The notes beneath the pieces were generated by a model, which searched no databases, was not told the DNA's origin, and saw only the letters and a program-made list of their open reading frames with translations. A stretch of 64,000 bases of DNA from Nymphaea colorata. Lineage: Eukaryota > Streptophyta > Magnoliopsida > Nymphaeales > Nymphaeaceae. The number at the start of each line of letters is the position of its first letter. The stretch's first letter is position 1. Where the stretch lies: positions 903,503-967,502 of the forward strand of contig NC_045143.1 of NCBI RefSeq assembly GCF_008831285.2. The letters run 5' to 3'. Positions 12,691 through 25,035 of the stretch are shown here, one piece after another. Position numbers and translations under genes: made by a program.

Positions 12691-13200
12691 GCCGAGAGAA
12701 TTCCCGGAACCCTCGAACTTTCTCTCTTCGGCCGGGGAAAACAATCGAATAGAACCCGACGAATCAAGAAACAGGGACCCTTATTTTACGAAATATTATA
12801 CTCGATGAACGCGGTTTTCCTTCTCAGTTTCAGGCAAAAATGGAGGATCTCAAGTGGTAGAGATCAAGGGGCAGAAAGGACGCAAAATAGACGGGAATCC
12901 CTAGATTTGTGAGGAGAATTGCAATTCTGATGGCTCCAGAGCGGAGCGGGCTAAATACGAAGCTATTTAGGGATTAGAAAAGCGATAATTTAGCGGTTAA
13001 TCGATGGTTGGTCGTGAGACTTGAAGGGATGAAGAAGGGAAAGGAAAGGAGGAGGAGAAAGAGGGAATGAAAACGCCCAAGAATGACGCCGCTCTCTCTC
13101 CCCCCCCCCCCCCCACTCCCCACTCCGCCTTCTCGGAAACCCGCGTTTTTTTTTTTTTTGAATCATCAAGTCCTTGTTGACATCCGTTAAATTGGTGGGA
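12691..13200 (-). promoter_or_regulatory. Probable 5' UTR and promoter region of the ARF-GAP gene
   Basis: This is the sequence immediately upstream of the ARF-GAP start codon. It is purine/pyrimidine-skewed, with a 15-bp poly-C at 13100-13114 preceded by (CT)n on the plus strand. I could not identify a convincing TATA box, so the transcription start is unknown. Confidence 0.4.
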
Positions 13201-14815
13201 ATCGATCCCCGCGCTCATAAGACGTTGAAATATGTTCTTATCCATCTTTTCCAGAGCATTTCGCGTTTCTTGATCATGTTAAATAACTACAGGAATCAAA
13301 GGAGGTTGCGGGGAAGATCAAAACTTCTCCGAGTTCCAAATTTGTTTCAACCAAATCTCCGCAAGGGTTGTGGATCTTTAACCGTGCTAACAAATTCTGA
13401 CACTTCTATACTTTTGATGGTTTTTGAAATGCTATAAAATGGAAATCTATATGTTTGTTCTTTGCAACAACCAAGAAGTTGGTTTTGATCAATAAAATCA
13501 TGTAGATCTGTTTGGGAAAATGAAAAGGCCAAACCAACAACCCAAGTCATTCAAATACATAAAACCAGGTGACCCATTTCACTGCACATCTATCGCGCGT
13601 TCTGCATATAAATCTTTGACTTAGGAATGAATACCTCTGGACATCTACTATAAAAAATTGGTTTGCAAGTTAAATGTTTGAAACTTTTTTTTTTTCTAAA
13701 ACAATAGATTTAAACTATGGTAGTTGGCTGTCTTTGAAAATGATGCTAGATTAAGGTTGTGTTCACCTTCAAAAGACGGCTAACTTTAACATGATTTGTG
13801 TATTTAAGTGAACGTGAAAACTATGGTTTATGTAAATAATATCTTCATTTTATGGGAAGTGAAGGAAAATTCAGTGAAAACGGTACCTATCAAAACTGGA
13901 TTTTTTTACAAACCCAGTTTTCACTATCATTAATACATGTCTATGTTTTGAATCTAAAACCGTGTTTAAAGGTGTTGGTTGTCAGTCCAATATGCAATGA
14001 AATGTTATCCCCTTTCACTCAATATGGTCCCTTAGGATTTTTAGAAAACAAAATTTTATTTGTAAATTTTAAAAATCTTAATTTAACCTATACTTTAGCA
14101 CCTGAAATGAAAATTTTTTAGCTCTTCCCTTGTCTCCAATATTGTTTTATCTTGTATCTTTGAATCCATTGGGTTGTATCAATTGAAAAAAAAACGCAAA
14201 TTAAGCAATGAGAATATGTAGCTTTATTGTAACTTTAAATTATAAGATCATTGTAGACAACATTGGATTAGCCAACATGGTGCGTCAATATTGATGACAT
14301 TGCCTCCACTTATCTCGTCAAAATCATTTAAAAGCATTTGATTATTGCTAATGCTATAATAAGGATTTTATATTCTTGATGTTTTAACAATAATAAGAAT
14401 TACAAATACAATCGTCCTTGAAGGGGTTGGTAAAACTGATGGGGCGAAGGCTAGTAGACGGTCAATTTCCATTTCAAAAATCATCGAGACGTTGACTTCT
14501 CTATGCTGCAGAAAAAAACATTGACATGCAATTTGAAGCATGGTTAAAGTATTATCCTAATGCAAAAACATAAACATATTATCATAAGAAATGAGGGAAA
14601 GGTGGGCCCTCTTGATGAAAGTTAATTACTTCTACATTACCCAATAAAAACATTTGAAACAAGGTTTTACAAAAGATTTGCAACTTTTGATGGCACAATT
14701 TTTTTTTAAACATGTTTTGAGCTTTCTTTATACTTACTAAGAACTTTTTGGCAAGATTGAGATAGAGTTGGGAGTAAGAGGGATGACCGGGAACATAGTT
14801 ATAAACATGAATAAA
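13201..14815. other. AT-rich spacer, no gene seen
   Basis: No recognisable protein. The stretch 13753-13985 contains segments (AAACCGTGTTTAAAGGTGT, GGTTGTGTTCACC) resembling parts of the Tourist-like MITE at 33727-33960, so it may be a decayed relative. Confidence 0.4.
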
Positions 14816-14929
14816 ATCAGGAAAATTTATTTTGTTCGCTCAGCGTGGCGGTGGAAAATGGATTATTTTGAGGCAGTTTTCTAGAAATTCCGGTGTTCTT
14901 TTCGCTGAATTCGCGGAAAAATCCAATGG

Positions 14930-15182
14930 TTTGAGGAAGAAACATTACTGCCCGGACAAAACCGTCAGGTCTGTTACAAACCACTTCGTCCAAGAACTCA
15001 CCCAGTCCGAGATGGAGATTCTGAAGCTCTGTGTCTCGGCGGCCATGATGGATCGAGGCACCGAGCCATCGCCTGATAAAGAACAGCCATCTGCGAGCGA
15101 GAGCGTGCACCCTCATCTCTCCGGTTCTGTTATTTCTTATCATCCTTTTCCCTTCTTTCATTTTTCGGGGCATCTCCTCTGA
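14930..15182. other. GC-rich, exon-like island open on both strands
   Basis: A sharp rise in GC, with open frames on both strands (plus 14832-15182, minus 15173-14817). On the minus strand, CATC-ATG-GCC-GCC starts MAAETQSFRISISDW and reaches a good 5' splice site, TGG|GTGAGT, at about 14999. On the plus strand the frame contains a Ser/Pro/Glu-rich segment. I recognise neither product. It could be the first exon of an unidentified gene or a relic. Confidence 0.25.
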
Positions 15183-17190
15183 ACCGTGCCAAACCCTATG
15201 GAGATACTTCTTCTTGGGGATGATGCTATTAATTCTCCATGTTTTCCTTTAGCAAGTTGAGTAATCAGTAATCAACTTATTCCAGGGAGTACTGATATGG
15301 CAGGAGCATGACGAACATCATCTGCTTTTTTGATCGAGAAATTTAGAACTATATCTACGTGATCGCGATGCAGATTGGTCGTTAGAGCAGTTTCAATGGT
15401 GTGTAGATTGTCTTGGCACTTGGCAATGCAGATTCACAATCAAACTAGGAAAGGGCCCATGGCATATGTCTTCGACTTTCTTTGCTCCTTTGTCTTTTTT
15501 GAATTCTGAACTCTGGTTGGTTTTCTTGGATGCTTTTTGCTGTTCTTCTTCTGCGTTTAAGTTTTGTCAGACGGATTGATCGCACTGCCTTTTCTCTTAC
15601 CATAGCTTCAGAAAAAGGAATTGCTGAATGAAGTTAGAGATGAAGAAAATGTGGCCTTCCTATTGCTGGAAACCTCTCTGGGGAGCGTTCCGTCTTTGAA
15701 TTTCAAAGTCTATGTATTACTAAATGTGCTGCCTCTTTCAATAGCGTATGATAGTGCCGACATGGTGTTGCTTTATACAGCTTTTCAAGGCTCTGTTCAC
15801 AGATTCTAGCATTGGATTGTTTATGAAGATAATACTTTGAATCCAATGGCTCGTTATTATTCTATAGACGGATTAATACTTTGGCAGATTTTGCAGAATG
15901 AGACCGGGTGGTTGTCCAACTTAATGTTATAAAATTTGCCTACGAACACCCATGATAATTGCTTTTCAAACTTAAACGTGCATTTCTTTGGAAAAAAAGA
16001 GGGCAAAAATCAAGCAAATTATATATATATATATATATACACCATAGGTCAGAAATTTACTTAATTCAGCGAGTAATCCTGACTTAGTGGTTGGAATTTG
16101 TTATTACATGGAAAACAGGAATGCTGACGCCGCACCCCGTCTTTGAACCCTCGACCTTTCTCAAATCGCGACTTTTTAGCAGTGGTCGAGATAAAAGCTT
16201 TGGTGGGAAACTAGGCAACTAGGCACAAAAAAATTATAGTTTCAACAAGTCATTCCGTATATGCAGAAAAATAACATTTTTGAAGTTTAACAAGAAAATA
16301 TTATGAAAAGCTTCTTAATATTAGCCATCTCAACCATTTATTTTCTTTCAATTTATTTGGCTAACTTTTTAAAATTTTTATCACTGATCGACTCACAAAC
16401 AACTAGCTTCTCAACATATTCATAGATTTTTGGTAGACTTTAATGACCACATATACCAGATTTTCACGCAATCTTATGTCATAGTATTTTTTGCATGAAT
16501 AAAATTATAAATACAAACTACGACGGAGGTTGAGATTGAGAGCACGCACAGAAATCCGGGGTATTTCGGACACTTCAAGAAAATAAACTTTTTACTTTTT
16601 CAACTTAAGGTAATCTGGTATCCTATAATGCATCATGGTATACAAAAAAGAAAAAATATCAATCAGCAGGCAAAAAAAGGATTTTATCACTTGATATTAA
16701 TATAAGATACAAACCACACCATTAATCTAAACCGGGGGCAGGGAAGGCGGTCAGACACTTGTTCGATTCCCATCAGAACTGGATTTACTCTCTCCCCCAA
16801 GGGATGTGACATACCTGGTTTGTTAGAATGTGACATATATGGTCTCATTTCAACCTAAAATGGAACCAAAATTCTATTGATATCATGATTGATGTTAATG
16901 GTATGTGGGTTTAGCCTTTGTTGATATTCAAGTAGAACAGGGGGCAGGGGGCTTGTGAAAATGCTGATAATACAAGGGTCGCCCAGCTCTTGCTGATCAA
17001 AGAGTTCACGCAAGAGATTTTGGCATGCCTTCCGGAGTTCACATCTTGAGCACACGATATGGTTTGAGGGAAGGGTGATTAATGGTCCTCCTGATATGAA
17101 GCCTTGAAATGTAAATGACTATAATATAGTATGACTAAGAGTAGGGGACATGTATCCACTTAATATGAGGTCCCACTTGTATCACCCTTC

Positions 17191-17193
<3 letters not shown>
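15183..17193. other. Spacer with a possible tRNA-derived SINE remnant
   Basis: No gene recognised. At 16084-16094, TTAGTGGTTGG fits a pol III A-box. About 50 bp downstream, TTTGAACCCTCGACC partly fits a B-box, followed by unremarkable AT-rich DNA. A (TA)n run lies at 16020-16039. The SINE reading is weak because no target duplication was found. Confidence 0.3.

Positions 17194-17252
<59 letters not shown>
17194..17252. repeat. (TA)n microsatellite, 59 bp
   Basis: Uninterrupted TA dinucleotide repeat. It generates spurious (YI)n reading frames on the minus strand. Confidence 0.95.
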
Positions 17253-17254
<2 letters not shown>

Positions 17255-18794
17255 GTTAGGGTGACTTGAATTTTATGAAAGTTAACAAAAGTAATCCCCT
17301 TGCTGTTGGGATTTGCCCTGATTTGATGGGTAACTGCTCTTCCTTCTTGATTTCCCCTTTCTACTCTCTGATGCAGCTGGGCAGAGTCGAGATAGTAGAA
17401 GGAAAGTGAGCCAAAGTGCTTTGAACCCAAAATATGTATGTATGAAATCTAATGGTGAGGAAGTGTGTATGCACGAAAAAAGACGATACTTTAACCATGG
17501 GCGTAAAATCGATTCATACAGAAAAAGCACTTAGAAAGACAAGTTCATGTTTTCTGTGCAATGATTTGAAAAGGAGATAGAAATTCTATATAGCACTCAA
17601 GAAACAGTTAAAATAACCCATAAGATGGAGAAAAAAAATCTGCATTACACGCTGCATATATGCCTAAGCTATGGAATGATCCAACTTTGGAACCTATAGA
17701 ATAAATGTGCATTATCTAATCAATATTGATATATACTGTATGTAGACCTGGTTATCTAATTTACCTTTTCTACATACAGAGAACACCACCAGAATCCAGG
17801 ATAAACCCAACTAACCCGAAGTGCATAACTAACCATCTTAGAGGAAGTTGCAACAGATTGCATCACTTCCAAACAGTTCTACCTGCCAAAATTGAATGTT
17901 AGATATGAAATCAAAATTCTATTAGCATGACACATTTACAAAAAACACATCTTAGTCTTCCAAATTAGATTACGTTGATCTAGCTTGGTAACAATGTTTG
18001 ACCCTTTTTTCCCTGCCATGAAAATTTCCACTGTAGTTAAAAAGTGCACCTATACGAGTTTCTTCTCAAAACATACAGTTTACGGCATAGTGACTGAATC
18101 AGTAACTGAATCAACTTACCAGTACTGACCTGCTTGTGATTGAACCATGAAACTAAAAGTGAATGACTTGCTCAATACTGAACAATTTGTTTGAAACTAT
18201 GACACTGATTTATCAGTGTCCCGGAGTCAACCTTTAACCTTGAAATCAGGTTCTTCCACCCATACTCAAATCAGATTTTACAGTTTAGGGTTTCAAAAGC
18301 CTTCTTTTCTAGTGATCCCCCACAACTCGTCGCCTGCAATCACATGGATTGGAACTCCAAAATGTCCCCAGTGAATACCTGTGGATATCTCTCTCTCTTT
18401 CTCTAGGTTATTTTTTATTGTATACACACTCCAACACTTGGGGATCCTACCCTATGTTGTAAAAATACACTATGAAAAGTTATGACCTGACGAAACAAGT
18501 TGTCAACCTAGTTTGATATCCTGCAACTCAAAGGTAAGCACAGGTTTGCCAACTATTTGAAACTGACAAGCATAATTGCAGGTTATTAATTAAACAAGTT
18601 CAAGCCCAAGAGAATAGCAACTTCAAGTAGAGTATACATTGTATGGGCCTAAAAGCATACTTCTTAAAATCACTGGTTGCAGGGATGGGTTAGGTTGTAG
18701 ATACGAGGTGTTCCAACTCCTTCTACCTCATATAATAAAACCACATTTTGCAAAATCACTTATTGCAAAAAGGCCAACATGAAGATTATAGGGA
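17253..18794. other. Spacer, no gene seen
   Basis: AT-rich, with no ORF of note and no clear repeat structure. Confidence 0.5.
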
Positions 18795-21145
18795 CATAAA
18801 GCTTAGGCAACTTCGACAGGACTAATCAAAGATTCGTAAGGGATTTGAATCTGTTCTATGATGTCAGAATTAGGATTTGGATCTAAGAAATATATCAGCA
18901 TAAAGCTTACTCAGCTTCAACAGAACTAATCAAAGATTCGTAAGGGATTTGAATCTGTTCTATGATGTCTGAATTAGGATTTAGATCTAAGAAATATATC
19001 AGAGGCCTGTTCTGATCCGGTATGGAGTGTTGAATTAGGGATTTGGACATAAGGTGTGGATCAGAGGTCAGCTCTGATCTGGTCTAGGATGTTGCATGCA
19101 GGAATTAGACCAAAGCTCTAGATTAGAGGTCAAATCTAATATGGTCTCAGAAGTTGAATTGGTATTTTGGATGTGAATTTTGAATTTTAAAATTTAAACC
19201 TCCAATTTAGATCATGTTTAAAATTGATTAAAATATTTATGCAATCCGGTGTAATTTTAGAAACTTCAAAGTTGAAAAGTGCATTTAAAAAGTGAGAATT
19301 TAACAGGAATTTAGGAAATGTAGCAAAATAAACACAAGACAATTTAAAGATCTAAAACAAGTTCAAAGAAAATCAAAAGAATTGGAAGTAAAATAGCACA
19401 ATTAGGAAAACTTGGACAATGATTTCAAAGATTTATATAGACAAAGTAATATTCTTCAAGCCATTTCCAAAATTCCTAATGGATTTGAAAAGAATTTGCA
19501 AGAAATCAAAAAGACACTCCACTTATATGGGATCAAGTATATGAGGTTCGATTTTGGATTTTGATCTAAGAAATAGATGAGAGGTCTGATCTAGCCCGAC
19601 CTGTCAAATCGAATTTGGGATTCCATCATATGATTCAAAATAGAAGTGTGATCTTATCGGGTCCAGGATGTTGGATTTCAAACTTATGTTCATGACATGG
19701 ATTAGAGGTCTAATCTAATCCGGTTTGAGATGTTGGATTTGGGATTTCAAACAAAGGTCATGATCAGATGTCTCTTCTAATCCGGTCTAGGATGCTGGAT
19801 TGAAGATTTTGAATAAACAGCTAAAACATAGATCTCATCTTACCCTATCTATGATGTCGAATGTATATTTTGAATGTGGGTGTGGATTCTAAAAAATTAA
19901 ATCTTGTTTAAAACATGTTTAAAATCACTTTAAATATACATACAATCCAATGAAATTTAGAAACCAGAAAGTTGAAAGACAAATTAACAAACTTCAGAAT
20001 TTAACAAAGATTTAATAAAAGTACGAAATCAAATCCAAAAAATTTGAACATCTTACAAGAAATACAAAAAATTCAAAGAAAATCAATCATAAGAATTTCA
20101 AGTCAATTTACAAAATTTTGGGTAACTTAGATAGTGGTTGCAAAGATTTATATAGACAAAGTAAAACACTATAAATGATTTCAAAGATTTGCAAGGGATT
20201 TGAATTTGCTCTATGATGTTTGATTTAGGATTAGAATCTAAGAAATACATCAGAGGTCTTATCTAATCCAGTATAGGGTGTTGAAATTAGGAATTCAGAC
20301 ATCAAGTTCAGATCAAAGGTCAGCACTGATCTGGTCTAGGATGTTGCATGCGGGATTTAAACCAAAGCTCTAGATTAGACGTCTAAGCTTATAGAGTTCC
20401 AAAAGTTGGATTGGTATTTTGAATGTGGATTTCGAAATTTAAAATTTGAACAACTACTTTACACCACGCTTAAAATCATTTCAAAAATTCATACAATCTA
20501 GTGTAATCTAGAAACTTCAATGTTGAAAAGTGCATTTAGAAACTTGAGAATTCAACAAGCATTTAAGAAATGTAGCAAATCTAATACAAGAAATCTAAGG
20601 ATCTAACAGGAAATTGAGAAGATTCAAAGAAATCAAAAGAATTGGAAGTAAAATTACACAATTTAGGAAACCTTGGACAATGATTTCAAAGATTTATATA
20701 GACAAAGTATTATTCTTCAAGCGATTTCAAAAATTCCTAACAGATTTGAAAAGAATTTACAAGAAATAAAAAAAGACACTCTTTTTATGGGATCAAGTAT
20801 ATGAGGTTTGATTTGGGATTTTGATCTAAGAAATAGATGAGAGGTCTGATTTAGTCCGACCTGCCAAATCGAATTTGGGATTCTATCATATTATTCAAAA
20901 TAGAAGTGTGATCTAATCGGGTCTAGGATGTTGGATTTCAAACTTATGTCTATGACATGGATTAGAGGTCTGATCTAATCCAGTTTGGGATGAAGGTCAG
21001 GAATCAGATGTCTCTTCTAATGCCGTCTAGGATGTTGGATTCAGGATTTTGAACAAACAGGTAGAACATAGATCTCATCTTATCGATGTCGAATGTATAT
21101 TTTGAATGTGGATGTGAATTCTAAAAAATTAAATCCAGTTTAAAA
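18795..21145. repeat. Higher-order tandem repeat: two ~1.26-kb units built from ~0.65-0.7-kb subunits
   Basis: Unit 1 (about 18930-20176) and unit 2 (20177-21145) align at a constant offset. For example, ATTGGAAGTAAAAT at 19381 and 20641, TTGATCTAAGAAATAGATGA at 19561 and 20821, and GTTGCATGC at about 19091 and 20343 give offsets of 1252-1260 bp. Unit 2 is shorter at its end because of a deletion near 20990. Each unit is itself two diverged subunits (compare 19210-19480 with 19915-20170). Each subunit has an A-rich half and a half built from a diverged ~60-70-bp motif with core AGGTCTGATCTAATCCGG...GATGTTGGATT. A separate 104-bp duplication (CATAAAGCTT at 18795 and 18899) sits at the left edge. 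There is no coding frame. Confidence 0.9.
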
Positions 21146-22944
21146 CATGGAAGGAGAGGATGGAGCGTGGACTCTAGACTACCTAACATGGAAGGAAGTA
21201 GACCCATCGCAAATCAACTACATCTGGCAAGGGCCCGATGCGCACGCCCTTCGGTCCATCGGTGGCCAGTGAAACCCGTCGATGCAAAGCCAAGAAAAAC
21301 CTATATGGTTAAGAGTATTGATGTGTTTACATCCCTATCATACCATAAAGAGTGAAATGTTTGCACTCTCTTAGATCTTCGTAAAATCTGCACTGTCATG
21401 GTTTTACTTGTGTTGATAACCGTTAAATTTGTCAATTTATCATAATTTTGCTACATTTGTGTGAAATAATCGGGGTTATTACTTAGTGTTTGACTTAACG
21501 TTTAAAAAAAGTTTTGTTTATTCACATGACATCGAATAGTTTTGTTATATAGTTGCACAAAATACCATGCAAGAGTGAAGCTTGGAATGTGATATATATA
21601 AAAACTGTGACTCTACATTTATTTGTCAAAACAACAATGGATCCAGATCAGATGTCCATTTTACCCTGACAGTTACATCAAAGATCACTGGTTCATAAGT
21701 GAGTGAAATGGACATCAGCCTATGCCAGAATTCCCTCATATAGAAAGAGTTTAGCCTTCTAGATATGAAGAATGGATCCATAATTGCCAACGTTGGTTTA
21801 AACTAATCAAACCTGGGATTGATGACCCGACCTGGCTCAATGTGAACCCTAATCTGAATCAGATCTCCACTGGTGCTTGGTAGTGCAAAGTTCCGACCCG
21901 CCTGATGCACCCAGATGGCTGACCCTTGACTCCAATCAAATTCAATGCAAGCTGTCGGGTTGCAGTTCGTTGCAGATAATGTGGATCCAATGCCACTGGT
22001 GATAGGCAAAACACCGCACTGTTTGCCGTAAGTCCATCCAGCAAATGGACCTTTTCCTGTAAGAGCTTGCGTAGATTGATTTCGTTTCATAGATAGCATT
22101 GACGCTTCTTCAAAGATCGTTTTACTTTTTCATCTTCTGTCTCTTGCACTCTATTTCTAACTTGATAAGAGCTGGAACAGGTGAGAGATTAATATATGAT
22201 AAGTTATTGCAATTTATCAGCTTCATTTTCTGCCAGGTGATGTGGTGTGAGGATTGATGTCATGATGATTCATTCTGATGGGGAATTTGAAAATAGATTT
22301 TGGGTTTTCTTCTTATTTGTTGATTAAATTTGGGTTCTGTATGCTGAAATGCTTTATCTAAATATATTTTGCTGTGAAGTTTCATTTTTTCTACCATGTA
22401 AAACCAAAGAGTGCAGTTCATAGGGGATGTGAGCAATTTTCCTACTTTTAATTCTGATCGTCCTGATTTGCATCTCTTACTTCCGCTGTGGTATACATTA
22501 TATGAAGACAAAGCTATATGAAATTAAAGATGGATGTTGAGAAATCCAAGGTAGTTTCTTCGCATTGCAATATTATGCTCAACCCTTTACATCCATTTCT
22601 CTCCTGTGCAGTCATTTCATTCATTAGTTTTCTGTTCAGCAAACTCTGCAGCAAATGAAGGCTCGTGAGCTGATTGTTGCAAAAGTGCATGGCTGCTTGT
22701 TGATGGTTGGTTTGATGAAAGTGTTCTGCTAAGTATGCCTATATTGTTAGTTTGTCTCCTGAACCATTGCTTGGTTTTACCTTCATCTCGAGTATTCAGT
22801 CTATACTTAGTGCATAGATAGGTGGCGAAGGATTCTCTTATTTCCATCTATTCTTTGATGGCCTTTATTTATATAGATTGATTTGTTCAGCCTCCAAGAC
22901 AATCTGCATCTATTGGTTTGCTGTGATGTCTTTGTCTGCATTGT

Positions 22945-22946
<2 letters not shown>
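21146..22946. other. Spacer, no recognised gene
   Basis: Just right of the repeat block is a GC-richer patch (21160-21300). A 98-codon minus frame at 22099-21803 has reasonable composition but no family resemblance. Nothing here is supported well enough to call. Confidence 0.4.

Positions 22947-23017
<71 letters not shown>
22947..23017. repeat. (TA)n microsatellite, 71 bp
   Basis: Uninterrupted TA repeat, the longest in the window. The (YI)n frames across it are artefacts. Confidence 0.95.
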
Positions 23018-23019
<2 letters not shown>

Positions 23020-24790
23020 CACCTGATTTTCCTGCTTCTGGCTGCATTGTTGATAATACTATCCCCAGAAATGAGCAAGCCAGTGATGTTTTACTACAGT
23101 GGTGTAATGATTTTGGCGTTGTTCTTGTATCTTAGTTGTGCTTTTTCAGCTGATCATTCTCTCTCTTGTTTACTATGTTTTATTTGCAGTGGATTCATGT
23201 CTCCTTAGGAGCGTTGTTGCATTTAGGAAATTGTGGGGTTGTCTGTATGGTTCTGGAAATTGGGTATTTGGGGTAATTCAGGGTTGTAGGGGAAATCGGG
23301 GTGGGAGGTAGAAAAAGACGGAAATGGGAAGGTTATATTTGAGCCAGCTGTCTGGACAGTTCTATTGCTGTAAAACATGCCATTACCATCTCGCTTACAT
23401 TGATGGCATCGTTTCCAGGGTATATTTTCACGTTCTGTGAAACAGTTTTTTGTTTCTATCATGTTTCTGTATTACTTGGTTGGTTCACCTGATTTTTTAT
23501 TTTAACGGCTATTGATGTTTTGTGGATTCTTGGTGATGGGTGTTGCAGTACTCATGCCTCTGGTTGCTGTGCTGGATTCATCTTTTCTCGTTGTTGATAT
23601 TGTTTTCTGATTATTGGTTTAGATACTGTTATTTGTGAATTTTCATTTTCAAGTTTGACGTCCATATGGAAGGTTAAAGTGATCTAACGAGTACTTTTCT
23701 TCATTTTATTTCTACTAGTCAATGGTTCCGATAGTACAGGTCCACAGGGACTTGAGACACTGGTTACTGGATTTGGTTGATCTCTTGATTTCTTGAATTA
23801 TTATTTGAAAGATATATGATTTCACACATCTGTAAGTAGGAAAACATCGAACATTCCTTCTTGTCTGCTGTTACTCTAATTGCAGATTTTAGACAATCCT
23901 ACATCTATAAGTCCTGTCAGAGTTGACATTACTCACTACTCACTAGTTGTTGTGGCAGAAGCATGCTTACAGGCATTGGTTATACCGTTATAGAGTTCAC
24001 TCAGGGTGAAATTAACGAGATAAACTCTGTCAAGGTGAGGCTTACAAAATTTTTTCAATATCTGTGCATCTCTTTTACTGCATCTATATATGCTTTGTAT
24101 GGCAGATTTTATTCTAATTATATGTCACTAATTTACAAGAAGATGCAACGTAGAAAGTAGAGTTCTTGATGTTTCAAGTCTATTTTTGGAGCTGGAATTG
24201 AAACGCAGATAAAGGAGGGAGATGGAAGATCGTGTGCTTGTCACCATTCTCTATACGATGTTGCTGTCTTGCTGAAAATGGTTTGCCTTCACTATCATCT
24301 CCACTTCCATCTCCTAAATCTTTAGCAACACAGAAAGTGACAGCTGGAACAGGGGGGAATCATTAAATTCCCGTTTGCAAGCTCTTAAGGATAGTGTAGC
24401 TGACTTTTGCAGAAACTTAATTGCTAGTATGTTCTAACACAAACAAATTTTTAAATGCAATGTGCTATTTTATTAGGTTTATGTGATTATAAGAGTGGTT
24501 TGGACAATGCCGTTTGTTTTTCACTAAATGGTGTTTTCTTGATCTTGTCAGGCATTTTAACTGGCAAGTATGAAAAACATGGAGAAGTTTGGTGGATGGG
24601 TAAACATGATAAGGTATTCTAATGGGAACCAGCGTGACACTCAAATATTTATTTTTCAATGTCTGCTTCTTTTACGGTGGAGCGTAATCTCAAAAATTGC
24701 AATGCTGTAAATGGTTTGAGTTTTTTAGATTTGCACAGGTATTATGTAAATAAAAATATGAAAATTTACATTATGTGAAATATTTTTTAA
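23018..24790 (+). other. Spacer with isolated exon-like segments, no assembled gene
   Basis: Two stretches look exon-like. At 23020-23135 an open frame includes ASGCIVDNTIPRNEQASDV, and at about 23957-24033 a segment between ...TGGCAG and AAG|GTGAGG encodes MLTGIGYTVIEFTQGEINE. I could not join them in phase or name a family, so they may be remnants of a decayed gene or chance. Confidence 0.25.
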
Positions 24791-24794
24791 AATC

Positions 24795-25035
24795 AACGAA
24801 TTCAATAGCGGTGAACATTGTCACGGCAATAGAGCATCACAGTGAAATCACCACATCTGTAGAGGCGATTAAATTCACCAGTATAGCGTTGATGACGATT
24901 ACACAACCGACAGTAGCAGTGGGCAAAGTCGTTGTGTAAATTATATTTATAGCGCTGACATTTGTCACCGCTGTAGAGTACACCACGTACGCCAATAGCG
25001 GCGGCTACACCGGTGCTAGTTATCGGTATAAACCC
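24795..25035. repeat. Cluster of AGCGG/GCGATT short repeats, resembling transposon subterminal repeats
   Basis: About 240 bp in which short GC-rich words (TAGCGGTGA, CACGGCAATAG, GGCGATTAAATTCACC, TAGCGCTGACA, CACCGCTGTAG, AATAGCGGCGGCTACACC) recur in both orientations, separated by AT spacers. This pattern is typical of subterminal regions of CACTA/En-Spm-type or other TIR elements. No transposase or clear terminal repeat was found nearby. Confidence 0.4.

Noticed and set aside
12691-12744. 18-residue N-terminal extension of the ARF-GAP
   Set aside because: It begins with a non-ATG codon. The ATG at 12690 aligns with the start of plant AGD6/AGD7 proteins.
16735-16800. SINE or tRNA call based on the B-box-like GTTCGATTCCC
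   Set aside because: No A-box at proper distance, no cloverleaf and no target duplication.
22807-23135. (YI)n-containing ORFs
   Set aside because: Translation artefacts of the (TA)n microsatellite; the same applies at 17.2, 30.0 and 59.7 kb.
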